From a virus: 37,973 nucleotides of DNA. Position numbers and translations under genes: made by a program. Numbering within the stretch: the stretch's first letter is position 1; every line of letters starts with the position of its first letter. Shown one piece after another: positions 28,483-36,543 of the stretch. Under the pieces are notes generated by a model. It was not told the origin of the DNA. It searched no databases and saw only the letters and a program-made list of their open reading frames with translations. The stretch spans positions 1 through 37,973 of the IMG/VR virus record IMGVR_UViG_3300011115_000552. The stretch is one strand, 5' to 3'.

Positions 28483-29130
28483 ATTAGTTTTAACCTTTTT
28501 GTCAAGTGGTGCGCTCTCTACAACAGCTTGTGGGATTGTCCCACCAGAAACATAACCTAGCTTTTCCATAAACTTAACCATCTCCTCGAAGAGTCCGTTT
28601 GTAGCCGCCGGCGAGGAAACAAGATCAGCCGATGCGATGCTCTGGGGTCTGATGTAGTCCTTTCCATCAATCGTCTCGCTCTCGTTTACAAAGGCCAAAG
28701 ACACGCCGAACTGGTCGGGGGCTTCGCTGGCCATCTCTTTGATAAGGCCATAATGAGGAGAGTTGCGGAGTAAGCGGAGATCGGCAACCAGCTTGTTCCC
28801 CTCAATGCGGGGATTCCTTGCAAACCCTACGCAAGCCGATAATCCCGATCCATGATCCATCTTAACTTTAGTCCCATTCTTGGCCATCTTCATTAGGTCG
28901 AGGGCTTTGCTTAGGCTAACTGCATCTACAAAGAGATCGTGGCCTTTAGCCTCTCCCACTTCAAGAATGGAGACTGAGGCCATCTCGGTTTCGTCATCAG
29001 CATAGGTGGAGTAAGCAACCGCTGAACGCTGGCTTTCGTCTGGGAAATCGCTTATCGCTTGGTCATCCCCCATAAAGCGGGAAACGAAGTCTTTCTCTGA
29101 TTCATCTGCGCTAGGAATTGGTAGGGGCAT
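28081..29130 (-). CDS. Prohead protease with C-terminal scaffold domain
   Basis: The N-terminal part (residues 1-215) contains FVSRFMGDDQAISDFPDESQ, a segment I recall from the N-terminus of phage portal/protease proteins. It then has MDHGSGLSACVGFARNP (candidate catalytic His), FGVSLAFVNESE (Ser) and ASADLVSSPAATNGLF, which together look like the Ser-His protease fold used for head maturation. Residues 217-349 are an acidic coiled-coil scaffold that can also be made alone. The ATG lies in the loop of a perfect hairpin (29120-29141) that also covers the GGTAGGG purine block. Confidence 0.7.
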   Translation of the reverse strand: MPLPIPSADESEKDFVSRFMGDDQAISDFPDESQRSAVAYSTYADDETEMASVSILEVGEAKGHDLFVDAVSLSKALDLMKMAKNGTKVKMDHGSGLSACVGFARNPRIEGNKLVADLRLLRNSPHYGLIKEMASEAPDQFGVSLAFVNESETIDGKDYIRPQSIASADLVSSPAATNGLFEEMVKFMEKLGYVSGGTIPQAVVESAPLDKKVKTNMDDQYMKDVEDIKVRLSALEAAMKPKEEMQKEEKPSETPAPEVSVEIEPSEDKKDEEMSAVVKKVLTEFGIKPIPASPSIEVPSEKKEEPKNFEALVAAHSDYGTSKLKAMKAVMLSNPTEYTEALTRGIFKL

Positions 29131-29141
29131 AAATCCCTACC
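29120..29141 (-). promoter_or_regulatory. Hairpin with the protease start codon in its loop
   Basis: On the minus strand GGTAGGG (29141-29135) and CCCTACC (29126-29120) form a perfect seven-pair stem around the eight-base loop ATTTATGC, which contains the ATG of the protease gene. The stem includes the only purine-rich Shine-Dalgarno candidate. It should reduce initiation unless opened by ribosomes translating the gene 17 bases upstream, which would tie protease level to that gene. Confidence 0.5.
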
Positions 29142-29146
29142 TTATG

Positions 29147-29971
29147 TCAAAGGAGATCGCCGTCTGCTTCTCGATACGACTTCTTAACCTCTCCACCGCC
29201 AGCCATCTTGAGAAACTTGTTCACCCTAGCCATCGCCCAAGCGTTCCTAGAGTTGGGCTTCCCCCCGCTGATGGTAGGTCGAAAACTGGTGGAGAACGCC
29301 CCTGCTCCCCTTCGGAATACTTTCTTCAATGCTCCGATGCTGGGTGCGTTTTTCTTGGGGTGATCTTTCTTGAACTCGGCAATCTTGTTCTTCAAGGCTT
29401 CCTCGTTCTGTTCTGAAATCTCAATATCCCCAGCCTTGCTCCGGGTGCTTGCTGTGCCTTCGGGGTTCTCCTTTGAGCCTTTGATTCGTTCCTTGGGAGG
29501 GGCGGGGGTCTGGGAGACTGGTCGGGCTAGTTCTTCTTTCTTGTCTGTGATCGGGCCACCCACAATCCAAGCGTCACAAGTCCTTTTAGATGCACACTTA
29601 AAATCAAAAATCTCGCAGTAGCCAAGATTCCCACCCACGGCTACTTCGTTGGCATCCTCGCCAATCCCCTTCTTGATACATCCTAGAATCTTGTTCCTCT
29701 GGTCAAAGGCCGCACAATTCCCGCAAAGCATCTTCTTTGCTGTTGGTACATCCCCTTGAAATTCGTCTGCCTTGGCTTTCCAATAGTCCTCGTTGGGTTC
29801 GTTAGGATTGGCTGGGCCATAGTTCGCATCGTCCACGGCTGTCTGCCTATTGGCTAGGTTGGTCTTTACATCTTGCGTTGCGATTGGGCAAGAGGCTGGT
29901 TCGGCTAGTTCTTTGTCGCTTGCGATTGTGATTACAGAATCACCTATTTCTTGCTCTTTGATATTGCTCAT
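29147..29971 (-). CDS. Cys-rich head-region protein, 274 aa
   Basis: Six Cys cluster in residues 83-132 (CGNC, then single Cys, GYCE, CASK and TCDAW), a pattern that suggests a zinc or iron-sulfur site, somewhat like HiPIP-type clusters. The middle is polar linker. The C-terminal 80 residues (APSIGALKKVFRRGAGAFST; RNAWAMARVNKFLKMAGGG) match a helical module found at the ends of many phage head proteins, ending in a DGDLL-type tail. The protein is probably part of the virion or head assembly. The start overlaps the portal stop as ATGA. Confidence 0.65.
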   Translation of the reverse strand: MSNIKEQEIGDSVITIASDKELAEPASCPIATQDVKTNLANRQTAVDDANYGPANPNEPNEDYWKAKADEFQGDVPTAKKMLCGNCAAFDQRNKILGCIKKGIGEDANEVAVGGNLGYCEIFDFKCASKRTCDAWIVGGPITDKKEELARPVSQTPAPPKERIKGSKENPEGTASTRSKAGDIEISEQNEEALKNKIAEFKKDHPKKNAPSIGALKKVFRRGAGAFSTSFRPTISGGKPNSRNAWAMARVNKFLKMAGGGEVKKSYREADGDLL

Positions 29972-32900
29972 ATTTGTTCTATTTCTACAAAGTGAGTTTT
30001 TGATTTGCCTGTGGTTAATGTTCTTTGGCTTGTTACTCGATAGTTGCCCTTTGGAAGAACCACCTCCTTGAATGATGAATCAAGGGCTGGGCGTTTTGAA
30101 TTTATTGTGCTTATTCCTCTTTTTGCTTTAATCTTAAATAGTATTGAATCTCCATCTTGAGCCTTGCTTCCGCTTCTATTTGCATATTTTGCCGCTACCT
30201 CTGGGTCTGACGATGCAGACATAACAGCGGCAAATTTTATGCTTTTATCCCCTTTAAGTATTTGGTCTAGGATTGGCTTGCTCTGTGATGAGTCTGCCCG
30301 AAATCCTCTGTATATTGTCTGCTCAGACTTAAAACTAGAGTTTGCAAGTTTGTTGAGCTCTCCAATTCTCTTGTCTACCGCTACTTTGGCTTTTGCTATG
30401 TAGGGCTTTAGATTCTCGTTATCACCAATTCGAGCATATTTTCTTATTGATTTCAATTCATTTTCATTAAATGTATCACCAGTTATATCCTCAATCAGTT
30501 GGGCTTGACTATTACCAGCAACCACCGAGGTCAATCTATTAAACGCATCATTTTCAGACATTCCGCTTTCTTTGAATCTTTCATATGCAATCCAAGGAGA
30601 GCCAGCGTTTCCTCGGTAGTCATCGACAATCTGCTTTTCTTCTGATGTCGATTGTCTCTTATCATCCTCATATGCATTGGTTTTCGTGTACGCATCTTTA
30701 ATGGCCTTCATATGATCTTCTTCGGACACATCGGCAGAATTTTTATTATCGTATTTATATTTATCTAGTACGCCTGTTTCCTTTGGGCTTGGGGCAAGAG
30801 GCTTCTGTGGTTCTGCCTTTTCCTTTTTATCGCCTTGGGGTGTTGGTCGTTTATAGTCCTTTGGGATTTGTCCTCCGGGTCTGGTTGGTTCGTAGCCACC
30901 CTTGAGCGGGGGTCTGCCGTAGCCTACTGCACATTCGTTGGATGGCCCGAAAGTCCCGCCCTCGGATTGCCCACAATCCCTACCCGCTACGAACTCAGTT
31001 TTCTTGTCCCTCGCATCCATCTGACCAACCACTTTCTTTGCCCAAGAATAGCCAGCATCCCCGCCCCATCCATTCCACGCTTGCCATCCTTTTCCTTGTT
31101 CTCCGAAGGTCGAGCCTTTCTTGTCCACTTCGTGCCTATCGAAAAAGGCTTTCATCCTTTTAATAGTGTCGGGCGACATCTTCACCCCATTCTGCAAGTC
31201 TCTAGCCCTAGCAAGCCCTACTGGGGTCATTCCTCGTTGGCTAGGTGGTTTGGTCTCCCGCACCTCTAAGGCTCTTTTAGCGGCATCTCTAGCTCCTTGC
31301 GGGGGTGTAAAATCAATCCCATCATACTTTGCCAACTCAATGCCACCCATCATCCCCTCAATCAGCATCTTGATTGATGCAGGGTCGAGGCTTTCTAAAA
31401 TCTCTAAGCTACTTTTTTTTTGTGCGGTTGCCGTGGGGGCGGTCGGGGGTGTGGTAGGTTCTGGGACTGGGGGGGTCGAGCCTCCCGAAGTATCGCCTCC
31501 CTCGTCTTTCGCAATCTGTTGTTTCTCTTCCTTGGTCGTGGGGATGGTTGTACCGATATTGACCCCTGCGATGATTGCCCTTGCTTGGTCTGGGCTGATG
31601 GTCGGGAAGGCCGCCGTGATGATAGAGATTGCACCCTCTTTGGAAACTGCACCAATAGCCACGGCGTTGATGATGTTGATAAGCGATGAGACTTGCGCTC
31701 CGTTGAGCGAAGCACCGCCAAGCATATCCGCATCGCCTTCTTGACCTTGGGGCTGGTCGGTTGGCTTCTGCGCTGTCTGCACTTGACTTTCCCTTTGAAG
31801 TCCTTGCATAGCAATATCTGAAATTGTGTCGGCTGAAACTTCATATTCCCCAGACAAGTCCTTAATCAGCTTGGCCTCAATCGCCCTCTGTCTCATTGCG
31901 CTCTCAAAGTCTTGGCCACGTTCGGCGTAGATGTCGGCGGCGGTTCGGAGTCCTGTCTTGAACTCGGAGATTGCGGAAGCGGATTCTCTGCCCAAATCAA
32001 TAGAGACATTCGCCCCAAAGTTAAAGATGCCCTTGGCTGTTCTGCTTCCAGAGTTGTTCTCGATCAATCCCCTAGCAACTGCATCGGCGATTACGATGTT
32101 CTTAATTGGGCGAAGAACCTTATCGTCTAGGAGCTTCTGGTATCTGCGGAAAGTTCGCCCCGCTTGTTGCATTTCTAGGCGAGCGGTTGGGCCACTCATA
32201 GCGGAAGGGTCAACGGCGAAGCTGTAAGGGATGCCTACCCCTAAGCAAATGTTGCGGAGTAGAATCTTGTGAAATTCTGCGAACGCACCACTTGGTCTGT
32301 TCGGGCCATCGGGGAACTGAATCGTTTCGCCCGGTTCGAGATAACTGACCTTGCCCGATTCCATTGTCTCTAGCTTGATCGCTTGGTTATCAAAATTGTT
32401 ATCAGCTGTCAGATCACTCAAGTCCGAAGCATTATTGTTGTTTCTTAGAACGATAGCACTCTGCGAACTCGCTACCTTAGCGGACATCTTTTCAAAATTG
32501 ATTATGTCGTAAATGTCTTGTGCATCGTTAATTGCGGTATGAAAAGCAGAGATGCCCCTATACTGGTCGATGCGTAGTGGGTCGTATAGGTGGAACGCTT
32601 GGCTTGCGCTCACCTTTTGTTGAAAGGTGTAAGCATTTCCAATAGATCGTGCAAAAATATCGTAGGCAGTAGGAGCACCAGTTTCTTGATCTATGTGGAT
32701 GCCCCCGATTAGATCGCTAGTGGTATAAACTTGAAATGGATTGCCGAGTCGATCTGCTTCGATGCCTTGTAATTTTAGATCGCCATTATTGTCTCTAATC
32801 AAAAGGAATAAAAAGTCACCATCTCGGAGCATCGACATCACCGCAACTTGCATAAGGGTTGAACCAGTATGCCTAGTTGAGATGTCGCAGTTATCCCACC

Positions 32901-33249
32901 ATTCAGACCAGAACGATTCAACATCTGTATTCACCGCTGGCTCGCTAGTCCGTGCTTGGTAGGAAACATTGGCCGCCGTGTGCGAGGCAAACTTCATTAA
33001 GATAGATCGAACCAATCCAACATTCTCAGCTAAGTCCCTGCTCCGCTTCATTAGTTCAATACGATCGTATCCAGTCCGATAACTCTCCGCACCCTGCAAC
33101 ACGCTCGGGCCTTTGCGCTCCCGATTGTACTTAGTCGCATCGTAGTTAAAATGGGTCAGCTTTGCCCTTGCAATCGCTCTATTAACTCCCGCTTGTGGGT
33201 TGACCAAGGCCACGGCTCGGTCGATTAGGTTAAGGGATATTTTCTTCAC
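29968..33249 (-). CDS. Portal protein fused to a C-terminal ADP-ribosyltransferase-like domain, 1093 aa
   Basis: Residues about 1-500 are a lambda gpB-type portal: ARAKLTHFNYDATKYNRERKG near the start in pieces, a SFWSEWWDNCDIS block, ADRLGNPF, FHLYDPLRIDQYRG and GIPYSFAVDPSAMSG toward the end. After a Gln/Pro linker, residues about 660-740 hold a phage module (TPVGLARARDLQNGVKMSPD; AWNGWGGDAG). Then comes GRDCGQSEGGTFGPSNECA, and finally an ADP-ribosyltransferase-like domain (about 960-1093): TIYRGF (Arg981), FAAVMSASSDPEVAAKYA (STS-type motif, 1007-1024) and FKEVVLPKGNYRV with Glu1062. The residue two before this Glu is Phe, not the usual Glu/Gln. Portals of this type normally have about 450-550 residues. 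The last 800 bases are richer in A+T than the portal part, suggesting separate origin. The start is GTG, coupled to the previous gene. Confidence 0.8.
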   Translation of the reverse strand: MKKISLNLIDRAVALVNPQAGVNRAIARAKLTHFNYDATKYNRERKGPSVLQGAESYRTGYDRIELMKRSRDLAENVGLVRSILMKFASHTAANVSYQARTSEPAVNTDVESFWSEWWDNCDISTRHTGSTLMQVAVMSMLRDGDFLFLLIRDNNGDLKLQGIEADRLGNPFQVYTTSDLIGGIHIDQETGAPTAYDIFARSIGNAYTFQQKVSASQAFHLYDPLRIDQYRGISAFHTAINDAQDIYDIINFEKMSAKVASSQSAIVLRNNNNASDLSDLTADNNFDNQAIKLETMESGKVSYLEPGETIQFPDGPNRPSGAFAEFHKILLRNICLGVGIPYSFAVDPSAMSGPTARLEMQQAGRTFRRYQKLLDDKVLRPIKNIVIADAVARGLIENNSGSRTAKGIFNFGANVSIDLGRESASAISEFKTGLRTAADIYAERGQDFESAMRQRAIEAKLIKDLSGEYEVSADTISDIAMQGLQRESQVQTAQKPTDQPQGQEGDADMLGGASLNGAQVSSLINIINAVAIGAVSKEGAISIITAAFPTISPDQARAIIAGVNIGTTIPTTKEEKQQIAKDEGGDTSGGSTPPVPEPTTPPTAPTATAQKKSSLEILESLDPASIKMLIEGMMGGIELAKYDGIDFTPPQGARDAAKRALEVRETKPPSQRGMTPVGLARARDLQNGVKMSPDTIKRMKAFFDRHEVDKKGSTFGEQGKGWQAWNGWGGDAGYSWAKKVVGQMDARDKKTEFVAGRDCGQSEGGTFGPSNECAVGYGRPPLKGGYEPTRPGGQIPKDYKRPTPQGDKKEKAEPQKPLAPSPKETGVLDKYKYDNKNSADVSEEDHMKAIKDAYTKTNAYEDDKRQSTSEEKQIVDDYRGNAGSPWIAYERFKESGMSENDAFNRLTSVVAGNSQAQLIEDITGDTFNENELKSIRKYARIGDNENLKPYIAKAKVAVDKRIGELNKLANSSFKSEQTIYRGFRADSSQSKPILDQILKGDKSIKFAAVMSASSDPEVAAKYANRSGSKAQDGDSILFKIKAKRGISTINSKRPALDSSFKEVVLPKGNYRVTSQRTLTTGKSKTHFVEIEQI

Positions 33250-33482
33250 GGGCCAAATTTTGCGTATGTTGTTCTAATCCTTGTGCCACTCAGATTTTGA
33301 ATGGCAAGCGTTAGTTCGGCGATTGTTGACGAAACTTCACCGAGGTTCGCCCTAGAAAAAGAACGACCAGCTATCGAATACGAGCTACCCGCCACCGCAA
33401 TAGCCTCAAGGCAGGTGACATATTTGTCACGCAAGGAGGTTAGGGTGGCTAGGGGTAGCCCAATAAAATCACCCCTCGCCAT
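33246..33482 (-). CDS. Small head-tail joining / gpW-like protein, 78 aa
   Basis: This 78-residue helical protein lies between large terminase and portal, the position of gpW-type head-completion proteins. The pattern LATLTSLRDKYVTCLEAIAV, then FSRANLGEVSSTIAELTLAI, is typical of the two-helix gpW-like family. It is thought to plug the portal after packaging. It overlaps the terminase end by 14 bases, and its stop overlaps the GTG of the portal. Confidence 0.75.
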   Translation of the reverse strand: MARGDFIGLPLATLTSLRDKYVTCLEAIAVAGSSYSIAGRSFSRANLGEVSSTIAELTLAIQNLSGTRIRTTYAKFGP

Positions 33483-35259
33483 TGATTTCCTCCTCTGTCA
33501 AACTTGCGGGTGATATTTTGAGGAGCTTGTATAGGCCAGCCCCCACTATATTCATGCACTCACAATCGAGTAAGTGGTTCTGCTTTCCTATCTGCTTCCA
33601 CACCATCCTAGTTCTGCCGTTGAGGGGGTTCTTCACCGCCACTTTCACCTCTGCCCTAATATGAGTATGCCAAACTTCGGGAGCGTCATCAGCCACAAAT
33701 CCGTCCGAGTGGAGTAGATTGGAGAGTATGTCTTTGATTGATGGATTAGACCAGCGCCATACAGGGCAAAGCCTCCACTTCCATCCGAGTCTCGATTGCC
33801 CTACCTTACCCGATAGGGGGTCTCCATTAGAGATTCTTGCAAAGGGTCGGGTGACTTTCTGCTCCCCTACAATCTCCGAGAAGGAGGAGCGATCTGAACC
33901 AACCAAGGCTATCCATCCGTGCAAGCAACATTGATAATAAACATCTCGGGTTTGATCGCCCGAATCTATAAAGACCATTTTGGGCTGTACCTTAAACTCG
34001 TCTGCCTTTGCTTCAATGTCTCCCCAAGTTTCAAGGCGGCCAGCCCATACCATCCTAGACTTGCCTTCATCATTATAGGCTCGAACCAGTACCCAAGTGT
34101 GAAAGCCACCGGACTCTTGCACATCGACGCTCATCACGCACTTCTCTCCCTCCCTAACCTCGCCCATTTTATATCCACCCGCCTTAATCTCGATTCGTTC
34201 TTGTTCGTGTTCTAACCAAGGCTCGGCCAATACTCGATTGATAAAATCTTGCAAGCCCACAATCCCCGCATACTTATCTTGCAGAAACTTAACTGCCAAG
34301 CTCCCGAATGTTACCCACGGAGCGTACAGGCCGTTGAGGTGGTAGGAGCGCCTAGCTGGTTCGCCGTTGGGGTTGGTTGCCTTCCATTCACCCCCTCGAA
34401 GCATAGCGGTTTTTTGTCCATCGGTGATTGGCTTCTTGCATCCCTCACACTCATAAAAGGCTGAGGATTTTACTAGGGCGAAGTCATACACGCTGTCCTC
34501 TAGTTTCGCCTTATCGTCCCACTTAATCTGTCCCCAGATAAGTTTTTGTTTTAATCCGCAGTATGGACAGGGCACAAAGAAGAACCGCATATCCCCTTTA
34601 AGCCACTCGCTCCAAATCGTACTATCTGCCGTAGTCGGGGTGCTGGTGGTTATGATTAGGTGGTTCGGGTAGGTGCTAACTCTCGCCTCTGCCAGTTGCA
34701 ACGCTCCCGCCTCTGTTTTGCTTGACCCTGCCTCTGGGTATTTGTCCACCTCATCGAGCATCAAAAGGGAAACGCTACGAGACGCAAGATTGGCGGGGCT
34801 GTTGCTTCCCACAAACCAAAGGCTCATCTTTCGGAAATGCTGTTCGAGAATCTTGATCTTGTCTGTGTTGTCGGGCTTTTCTTTTGCTAGGGCTGGGCAG
34901 TCATCAATCATCGGTAGCCACCTAGTTTCTGAGAACGATCTAGCAAGAGCCTCGGAGGGCATAACCCAAAGGGCAGGGCAAGGCCGCTCGGCTAGTCGAT
35001 AGGCTAGGCCAGCGAGAATAGTTGTAGTCTTGGAAGTCTGCGCTCCCCAAACTAGGCACACCCGCCGAACTGAATCATCACCGAAAGCCTCAAGGGGTTC
35101 TCGGACATAGGGCGTTAAGTTGGTCGAGTACGCACCGGGGATGTTCGTCACCCTTGCCGATAGCGTAAGGTTTTTCTCTGCCCACTCTGGAATTGAAAGA
35201 TGCTCTCTGGGTTTGAATAAATCTCTAGTGAATCCGTTGACTTCCGCAAGCGTGTTCAT
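33469..35259 (-). CDS. terL: Large terminase subunit (TerL, lambda gpA-like)
   Basis: The 596-residue protein has the gpA-like layout: an N-terminal EWAEKNLTLSARVTNIPGAY segment, a Walker A-type loop WGAQTSKTTT (71-80), Walker B LLMLDEVD (165-172), a TSTPT coupling motif near 200 and a zinc-type CPYCG / CEGCKK region. The nuclease domain contains SVDVQESG and FIDSGDQTRDVYYQCC. It cuts and pumps DNA into proheads. gpA-like terminases usually act at cos sites, in agreement with the short terminal repeat. ATG 35259 overlaps the HNH stop as ATGA and is preferred over upstream alternatives. Confidence 0.92.
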   Translation of the reverse strand: MNTLAEVNGFTRDLFKPREHLSIPEWAEKNLTLSARVTNIPGAYSTNLTPYVREPLEAFGDDSVRRVCLVWGAQTSKTTTILAGLAYRLAERPCPALWVMPSEALARSFSETRWLPMIDDCPALAKEKPDNTDKIKILEQHFRKMSLWFVGSNSPANLASRSVSLLMLDEVDKYPEAGSSKTEAGALQLAEARVSTYPNHLIITTSTPTTADSTIWSEWLKGDMRFFFVPCPYCGLKQKLIWGQIKWDDKAKLEDSVYDFALVKSSAFYECEGCKKPITDGQKTAMLRGGEWKATNPNGEPARRSYHLNGLYAPWVTFGSLAVKFLQDKYAGIVGLQDFINRVLAEPWLEHEQERIEIKAGGYKMGEVREGEKCVMSVDVQESGGFHTWVLVRAYNDEGKSRMVWAGRLETWGDIEAKADEFKVQPKMVFIDSGDQTRDVYYQCCLHGWIALVGSDRSSFSEIVGEQKVTRPFARISNGDPLSGKVGQSRLGWKWRLCPVWRWSNPSIKDILSNLLHSDGFVADDAPEVWHTHIRAEVKVAVKNPLNGRTRMVWKQIGKQNHLLDCECMNIVGAGLYKLLKISPASLTEEEINGEG

Positions 35260-35540
35260 CGCCTCACCATATAATCTTTTGCATATGCCCACGCTGGATT
35301 CATATGAATCTTGTGGTGGCAATCAAAGCACACCGCCAAGAAGAACTCTACCTCATTGAGCCTGTCCCCGAATCTCCCCCGCCTATGATGAACTTGGCTT
35401 GCTACGCTTGAACATACTTGGCAGAGAGGGTTGAGGGTTAAGAACTTTTCCCTCACTTCCTTGTAAACATCATTCTGCAACTTTCTTTTCTTGGACACTC
35501 GGCGTAGCGGTGTCTTGCGTTTTAGGGGGGAGCGTTTCAT
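35256..35540 (-). CDS. HNH endonuclease, 94 aa
   Basis: The start at ATG 35540 gives a basic N-terminus (MKRSPLKRKTPLRRVSKKRK), then an HNH domain with CQVC, QVHHRRGRFGDR (catalytic His pair), VCFDCHHKIHMNP (second Cys pair and His). HNH proteins next to the terminase are needed for cos cleavage in several siphoviruses. The stop overlaps the terminase start. This again supports a cos-type packaging system. Confidence 0.85.
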   Translation of the reverse strand: MKRSPLKRKTPLRRVSKKRKLQNDVYKEVREKFLTLNPLCQVCSSVASQVHHRRGRFGDRLNEVEFFLAVCFDCHHKIHMNPAWAYAKDYMVRR

Positions 35541-35618
35541 TTTAAGCAACTTTCCCGATAGGTGTATTTTGTGATAATACAATCCATTGTTGTGAAATAA
35601 TTACTGATCGGGAAGGTT
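35541..35618. other. Intergenic gap before HNH/terL
   Basis: This 78-base gap separates the modification block from the HNH/terminase genes. It contains no recognisable gene and is fairly A+T rich. I see no clear -35/-10 pair or terminator, and no Shine-Dalgarno of the usual type before the HNH ATG. Confidence 0.4.
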
Positions 35619-35699
35619 TCATTCGTCTTTGTCGAAGTATGGCAAAATCAACCCCAATAGGCAAAGGCCAACTACAATGAATAGAAAGCACTCGTTCAT
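35619..35699 (-). CDS. Membrane micro-protein, 26 aa
   Basis: The 26-residue frame begins MNECFLFIVVGLCLLGLILP and ends in an acidic tail (YFDKDE). Its ATG overlaps the stop of the upstream deoxyribosyltransferase-like gene (ATGA), so it is probably translated. It is a single membrane segment with no recognisable function. Confidence 0.5.
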   Translation of the reverse strand: MNECFLFIVVGLCLLGLILPYFDKDE

Positions 35700-36109
35700 T
35701 TGCGGCAAGCAATAATTGTGTCGCAAAAAGCTCGCAACTCTTTTATTGTATCCTCAAATCTTCCAACATTCCTTGCCCTAGCCAATAGCCAAGGGGAGGG
35801 ATTTTCGCTTGATGTAAAGAACAAGACTGGCTTCCCCTTCATATGTGCGTAGAAAATCTCCATAGCTGTTCCCCATCCCGGCTTATCTGCGTTTGCTAAA
35901 ACAACATCGGCCTTGTCCACTTGCATCAAATCGGCCTTTACGATGCTATTGCTATTTACAACATCGAACTTTGTTCCTCGGAAGTCTCTGTCTAGAGGGT
36001 TTAAGATTTCATATAGGTCTTGAAGTTCTGTTGTGGCCACGCCTCTCCACTCTTGCTCTTGATCAGTTGTCCCATAGATCGGGCCAGATAAATATAGTTT
36101 TGGTTTCAT
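35696..36109 (-). CDS. Nucleoside 2-deoxyribosyltransferase-like protein, 137 aa
   Basis: The motifs YLSGPIYG at the N-terminus, KADLMQVDKADVVLAN in the middle, GWGTAMEIFYAHMKGKPVLF and SPWLLARARN toward the end match the nucleoside deoxyribosyltransferase / DUF4406-type fold, in which a Glu such as that in TAMEIFYA forms the glycosyl intermediate. Such enzymes swap or hydrolyse the base of deoxynucleosides. Beside dpdA and queD it may trim unwanted nucleotides or recycle displaced bases; this is inference. ATGA overlaps join it to queD upstream. Confidence 0.65.
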   Translation of the reverse strand: MKPKLYLSGPIYGTTDQEQEWRGVATTELQDLYEILNPLDRDFRGTKFDVVNSNSIVKADLMQVDKADVVLANADKPGWGTAMEIFYAHMKGKPVLFFTSSENPSPWLLARARNVGRFEDTIKELRAFCDTIIACRK

Positions 36110-36543
36110 AGTGCCTCTACCTTAACTCTATTATCCCTGCCTTCACGCAGTAAGACTGACTTCAATTTTAGTTTGTCACAATTAAAATGAAGCAGTCTTT
36201 TGAAAAACCAGTTGGCAACATTCTCAAGTGTTGTTGGAAAAATAAAGACATCGTTTAGATTTGAGTGATCACAAGCAGAAACCAAGGTTTGCGTAAATGA
36301 TTTCAAATGTCCGAAAGGCCATATCATAGGCTCTGCCTCTGTGGGAAAACCCTGCCATTCAACCTCCAAATAGTATGTGTGTCCGTGATCGTAAAAGCAT
36401 TTTGATAAATCGACAAGAAATGGTTGCGATAGGTAGCTAAAATCTTCTTGTTTAAGTTTATGTGAAGAATCAAATGTGAATGATTGTGTTATGGTGTATG
36501 TTGCATTTCCAAGGTGATCGTTAGGCGGGTGTTTCATAGGCAT
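36106..36543 (-). CDS. queD: QueD-like 6-carboxytetrahydropterin synthase
   Basis: Residues typical of the 6-pyruvoyl/6-carboxytetrahydropterin synthase family are present: FTFDSSHKL (first zinc His), KCFYDHGHTY (catalytic-type Cys four before the His-x-His zinc ligands), HLKSFTQTL, ACDHSNLND (catalytic His), FPTTLENVANWFF and LLREGRDNR (Glu). QueD makes the second intermediate toward preQ0, the 7-deazaguanine precursor of queuosine and of deazaguanine-modified DNA. No folE, queE or queC is in the window, so the host must provide other steps. The start at 36543 has GGAGG at good spacing; 36537 overlaps the dpdA stop as ATGA and is the alternative. Confidence 0.8.
   Translation of the reverse strand: MPMKHPPNDHLGNATYTITQSFTFDSSHKLKQEDFSYLSQPFLVDLSKCFYDHGHTYYLEVEWQGFPTEAEPMIWPFGHLKSFTQTLVSACDHSNLNDVFIFPTTLENVANWFFKRLLHFNCDKLKLKSVLLREGRDNRVKVEAL

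Noticed and set aside
30835-31744. Long plus-strand open frames opposite the portal gene
   Set aside because: They are antisense to a gene with clear portal motifs, have low-complexity Ser/Pro/Leu products and no coupling or Shine-Dalgarno.
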